Below, one piece after another: positions 62,180-64,000 of a DNA stretch of 64,000 bases (positions within the stretch are counted from its first letter, which is position 1; every line of letters starts with the position of its first letter). The notes below the pieces were generated by a model. The model ran no database searches. It was not told the origin of the DNA and saw only the letters and a list, made by a program, of their open reading frames with translations. The stretch comes from UTCHB3 sp008363265 (GTDB taxonomy: Bacteria > Bacteroidota > Ignavibacteria > Ignavibacteriales > Ignavibacteriaceae). A program made the translations under genes and the position numbers. Location: positions 372,001-436,000 of the forward strand of contig BTUW01000001.1 in assembly GCA_045863055.1 (NCBI GenBank), read 5' to 3'.

Positions 62180-62521
62180 ATGAAAAAATTCTTTTTTCTC
62201 TCAGTCGTTTTATTCGCAGTGGTTGGTTTCACTGCTTTCGCACAGGAAACACCTGACACTACCAAAAAGCATGGTGAAGAGTGTCACCATGATATGCAGG
62301 ATACTATGAAGAAAGTGTCTGAAGAAGTGCCCACCACAGCGTGGAACACTGTTTGCCCGGTTATGGGTAAAAAGGTTAATCCGAAAGTGAAACTTGAGGT
62401 TTACAACGGTAAGGCCTACGGTTTCTGCTGCGCGGGTTGCGACGCTAAATTCGCCAAGGATCCTGAAAAATATTCCAAAAACCTCGATGAGGATGGAACA
62501 AGATTCATCGGTAAAAAGTAA
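62180..62521 (+). CDS. Exported YHS-domain metal-binding protein
   Basis: 113 residues with a signal peptide ending near AFAQE. The central His/Glu-rich part (KKHGEECHHDMQD) is followed by a YHS domain: TVCPVMGKKVNPKVKLEV, YNGKAYGFCCAGCDAKFAKD and PEKYSKNL. The Cys pairs and the CxxC make it a likely heavy-metal ligand. A good GGAG site precedes the ATG, 18 bp after the receptor gene, so the two are co-transcribed; a terminator follows. Confidence 0.88.
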   Translation: MKKFFFLSVVLFAVVGFTAFAQETPDTTKKHGEECHHDMQDTMKKVSEEVPTTAWNTVCPVMGKKVNPKVKLEVYNGKAYGFCCAGCDAKFAKDPEKYSKNLDEDGTRFIGKK

Positions 62522-62552
62522 AACACCAGTGAACTGTAAAAAATGAATATCA

Positions 62553-62585
62553 AAGGGCTTCCGCAAAAAACGGGAGCCTTTTTTA
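62553..62585 (+). terminator. Rho-independent terminator of the metal-related operon
   Basis: GGCTTCCG, loop CAAAAAA and CGGGAGCC (one G-T pair) followed by TTTTTT, 32 bp after the YHS gene stop. Confidence 0.9.
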
Positions 62586-62724
62586 TTTTAAATAGTTCTT
62601 GCTATTGGATTTAGTTTTTATTATTATTGCGAAGCATTTTAATCGACTTATGACAGATCCAAATTTACACCCCGGTCTGTCATGTTTTCTTCGTTATCGA
62701 ATCACTAATCACTAGGAGTCCCCC

Positions 62725-63201
62725 ATGTTGAAGAAACTCTTCTTCATAGCAATTATTCCTGCAATTTTCTCAACCTCGATCTTTGCTCAGGAAACATTCA
62801 CAAACGAAGCTGCCAAAGTTAGCGTAACACTTCCCGCGGGCTGGATTTATGAAAACACCGAAGGCGGCATTGTAGTACACCCCTCAGAGGGCGGTTTTGC
62901 GGTTTTCTTGCAGGTCCTCAGCGGCGATGACCTCTCAGCCTCACTCGCTGCAGCCGATCAGGAACTTCAGGCCAATTACACAAATCTGCAGTGGGGCGAA
63001 GCCGTTGCACGCGATGTTAACGGCATGAGTGCCATCACCGTTGACGGTACCGCTGATGGTATCCTCCTCACGGTAGGCGTTATCGATTGCCCGGCTCCCA
63101 ATACCACCCTTATGGTCGGTGCATGGGGCGCTCCCGATGTTATCGAGAGATATGCAAACGATATCATGCTCATCCTGGGCAGCATTTCCCCCGCGCAGTA
63201 G
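62725..63201 (+). CDS. Exported protein of unknown function, paralogue A
   Basis: 158 residues. A signal peptide ends at IFAQ and is followed directly by ETFTNEAAKVSVTLPAGW. The domain reads as a single alpha/beta unit (VHPSEGGFAVFLQVLSGDD, ARDVNGMSAITVDGTADGIL, GAWGAPDVIERYANDIMLIL). It resembles DUF1795/PsbP-like folds by pattern only. It is a clear paralogue of the next gene, from tandem duplication. Predicted soluble periplasmic. GGAG ribosome site before the ATG. Confidence 0.75.
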   Translation: MLKKLFFIAIIPAIFSTSIFAQETFTNEAAKVSVTLPAGWIYENTEGGIVVHPSEGGFAVFLQVLSGDDLSASLAAADQELQANYTNLQWGEAVARDVNGMSAITVDGTADGILLTVGVIDCPAPNTTLMVGAWGAPDVIERYANDIMLILGSISPAQ

Positions 63202-63259
63202 TATTTCTGCCCGGATAATTTTTAATCGATAATTTAATCACCAATCAATGGAGACAGAC

Positions 63260-63817
63260 ATGTCAAAGAAAATCCTCGTTATGGGATTTATAGCTTTTTC
63301 ACTTTTCATCGCGGGATGCGGCAAAAAAGATGCTCCCGCTGAGAACAAACCCGCTGATACAGCTGCTGCTGCACCAAAATCTGAAGATGCAGCCGTTAAA
63401 GGCGAAACATTCACGAATGAAGCTGCTCAAGTTAGCGTTGACCTCCCCGAAGGCTGGAAATATGAACAAACAGAAGGCGGTCTCTCCGCTGAACCCGCAG
63501 AAGGCGGTTTCATTGTTCACTTCCAGACACTTCAGGGTGATGAACTTAGCGCTGCTCTTGATGAAGCTGACAAAGTTCTCGCTAAAGAAGTAAAGGATCT
63601 CAAACTGGGCGAAGTTCAGGACCTCGAAGTTAACGGCATGCCCGCTAAAGTTGTTGACGGTACCGCAGACGGTATGGAAGTTTCTTTCGGCGTGGTTAAT
63701 ACACCGGTCGAAAACCTCTGCTTGCTTGTTTATGGATTTGGCGCTCCTGAAACCGTGAAGAAATATCAGAAAGATATCACCTTCATCCTTCAGAGCTTAA
63801 AGCCAATTACTAAATAG
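63260..63817 (+). CDS. Lipoprotein of unknown function, paralogue B
   Basis: About 185 residues from the ATG at 63260, which has GGAG 6 bases upstream; an ATG at 63248 would place that site inside the frame. The lipobox FIAGC gives a lipidated Cys, then a low-complexity linker rich in Ala/Glu/Lys (about 45 residues) and the same domain as paralogue A (ETFTNEAAQVSVDLPEGW, EVNGMPAKVVDGTADGME, GFGAPETVKKYQKDITFIL). So the pair consists of a free and an anchored version of one domain. Function unknown. Confidence 0.78.
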   Translation: MSKKILVMGFIAFSLFIAGCGKKDAPAENKPADTAAAAPKSEDAAVKGETFTNEAAQVSVDLPEGWKYEQTEGGLSAEPAEGGFIVHFQTLQGDELSAALDEADKVLAKEVKDLKLGEVQDLEVNGMPAKVVDGTADGMEVSFGVVNTPVENLCLLVYGFGAPETVKKYQKDITFILQSLKPITK

Positions 63818-63836
63818 TTGCTCACTATTTGATGTG

Positions 63837-63873
63837 AAGGCTGCTTCGGGTAATTCCGGGGCAGCCTTTTTTT
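63837..63873 (+). terminator. Rho-independent terminator after the paralogue pair
   Basis: AAGGCTGC and GCAGCCTT form an 8-bp stem, with inner CGG/CCG pairing in the loop, followed by TTTTT. It lies 20 bp after the stop of paralogue B. Confidence 0.9.
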
Positions 63874-63881
63874 AAAATGTG

Positions 63882-63904
63882 ATTCGCCGCGGCGAAGTGA
63901 AATG
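63882..63904. repeat. TTCGCCGCGGCGAA palindrome plus GTGAAATG, copy 2
   Basis: Identical over 23 bases to 40584-40606, and continued by another GTGAAATG unit. Lies just after the terminator of the last gene. Confidence 0.8.
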
Positions 63905-63946
63905 TGAAATGTTATTTCGGTACAAAGCGCATACCATTCTTCAGAT

Positions 63947-63990
63947 TGTCCCCGTAGGGGTCACATGTCGGTAGAAGGTCATATGTAGGT
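63947..63990. repeat. Hairpin plus CATGTCGGTAG repeat, copy D, with a second partial unit
   Basis: TGTCCCCGTAGGGGTCACAT then GTCGGTAGAA, followed by TCATATGTAGGTAG. The CCCC/GGGG hairpin plus CATGTCGGTAG order matches, on the opposite strand, copies A to C in the 42.9-43.2 kb island. The window ends about 10 bases later. Confidence 0.6.
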
Positions 63991-64000
63991 AGTACCTGCA

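Overview
The window looks like chromosomal DNA of a member of the Ignavibacteria/Chlorobi side of the Bacteroidota (FCB) superphylum. The evidence is a type IX secretion (T9SS) core pair (PorU and PorV), several exported proteins ending in the NYPNPFNPST-type T9SS sorting domain, a purH-mreBCD-mrdA-rodA gene order, menaquinone biosynthesis genes, a C5-type haem pathway and TAnnTTTG promoter-like motifs. The genus cannot be fixed from the sequence alone. There is no phage, IS element, CRISPR array, rRNA or convincing tRNA.

Layout. 1-9.7 kb (minus): porU, porV, a large T9SS cargo related to M6 proteases but without the zinc-ligand motif, and a partial exported gluzincin with a TolB-like propeller. 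9.9-12.2 kb: a soluble PAS-GAF histidine kinase overlapping nth. 12.3-13.1 kb: a membrane protein with an HELGH motif. 13.1-15.4 kb: hemB-hemL. 15.5-19.5 kb: GNAT acetyltransferase, citrate synthase and htpG, each with a clear intrinsic terminator. 19.6-23.9 kb: membrane PHP-domain protein, CPA1 antiporter and an AraC-type regulator whose histidine-kinase-like part has lost its phospho-accepting His. 24.2-31 kb: aldo/keto reductase, porin, glycosyltransferase, nucleoside transporter plus purine nucleoside phosphorylase, rsmE and a small outer-membrane protein. 31.1-38.1 kb: menaquinone genes (menE, menA, menB, menH, with a hotdog thioesterase on the other strand), M28 peptidase, dacB and clpS. 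38.2-40.6 kb: etfB-etfA and a DUF151/UVR protein. 40.7-44.8 kb: T9SS cargo, a gene-free repeat island with a candidate small RNA, and a DUF2851 protein. 44.9-55.7 kb: a long minus-strand run that joins nucleotide synthesis (pyrG, purN, purH, pyrF) to the rod-shape machinery (mreB, mreC, mreD, mrdA, rodA), headed by a GDSL esterase. 55.8-64 kb: T9SS cargo with a CGPC thioredoxin-like motif, a VWA-OmpA lipoprotein, DinB, a metal-related trio (Cys-rich protein, TonB receptor, YHS protein) and two tandem paralogous exported proteins.

The genes are mostly housekeeping. The less ordinary content is the pseudo-protease next to porU/porV, the histidine-less HTCS-like regulator, two candidate terminator-ended small RNAs (near 24.0 and 42.7 kb), and a set of intergenic hairpin repeats. 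These repeats are TAGAGTGTGG/CCACACTCTA arms, CCGCCGCGGCGG palindromes, ATTTCAC tandem units and hairpin plus ATGTCGGTAG units. They recur in many gaps, and in one case supply the last codons and the stop of purN.
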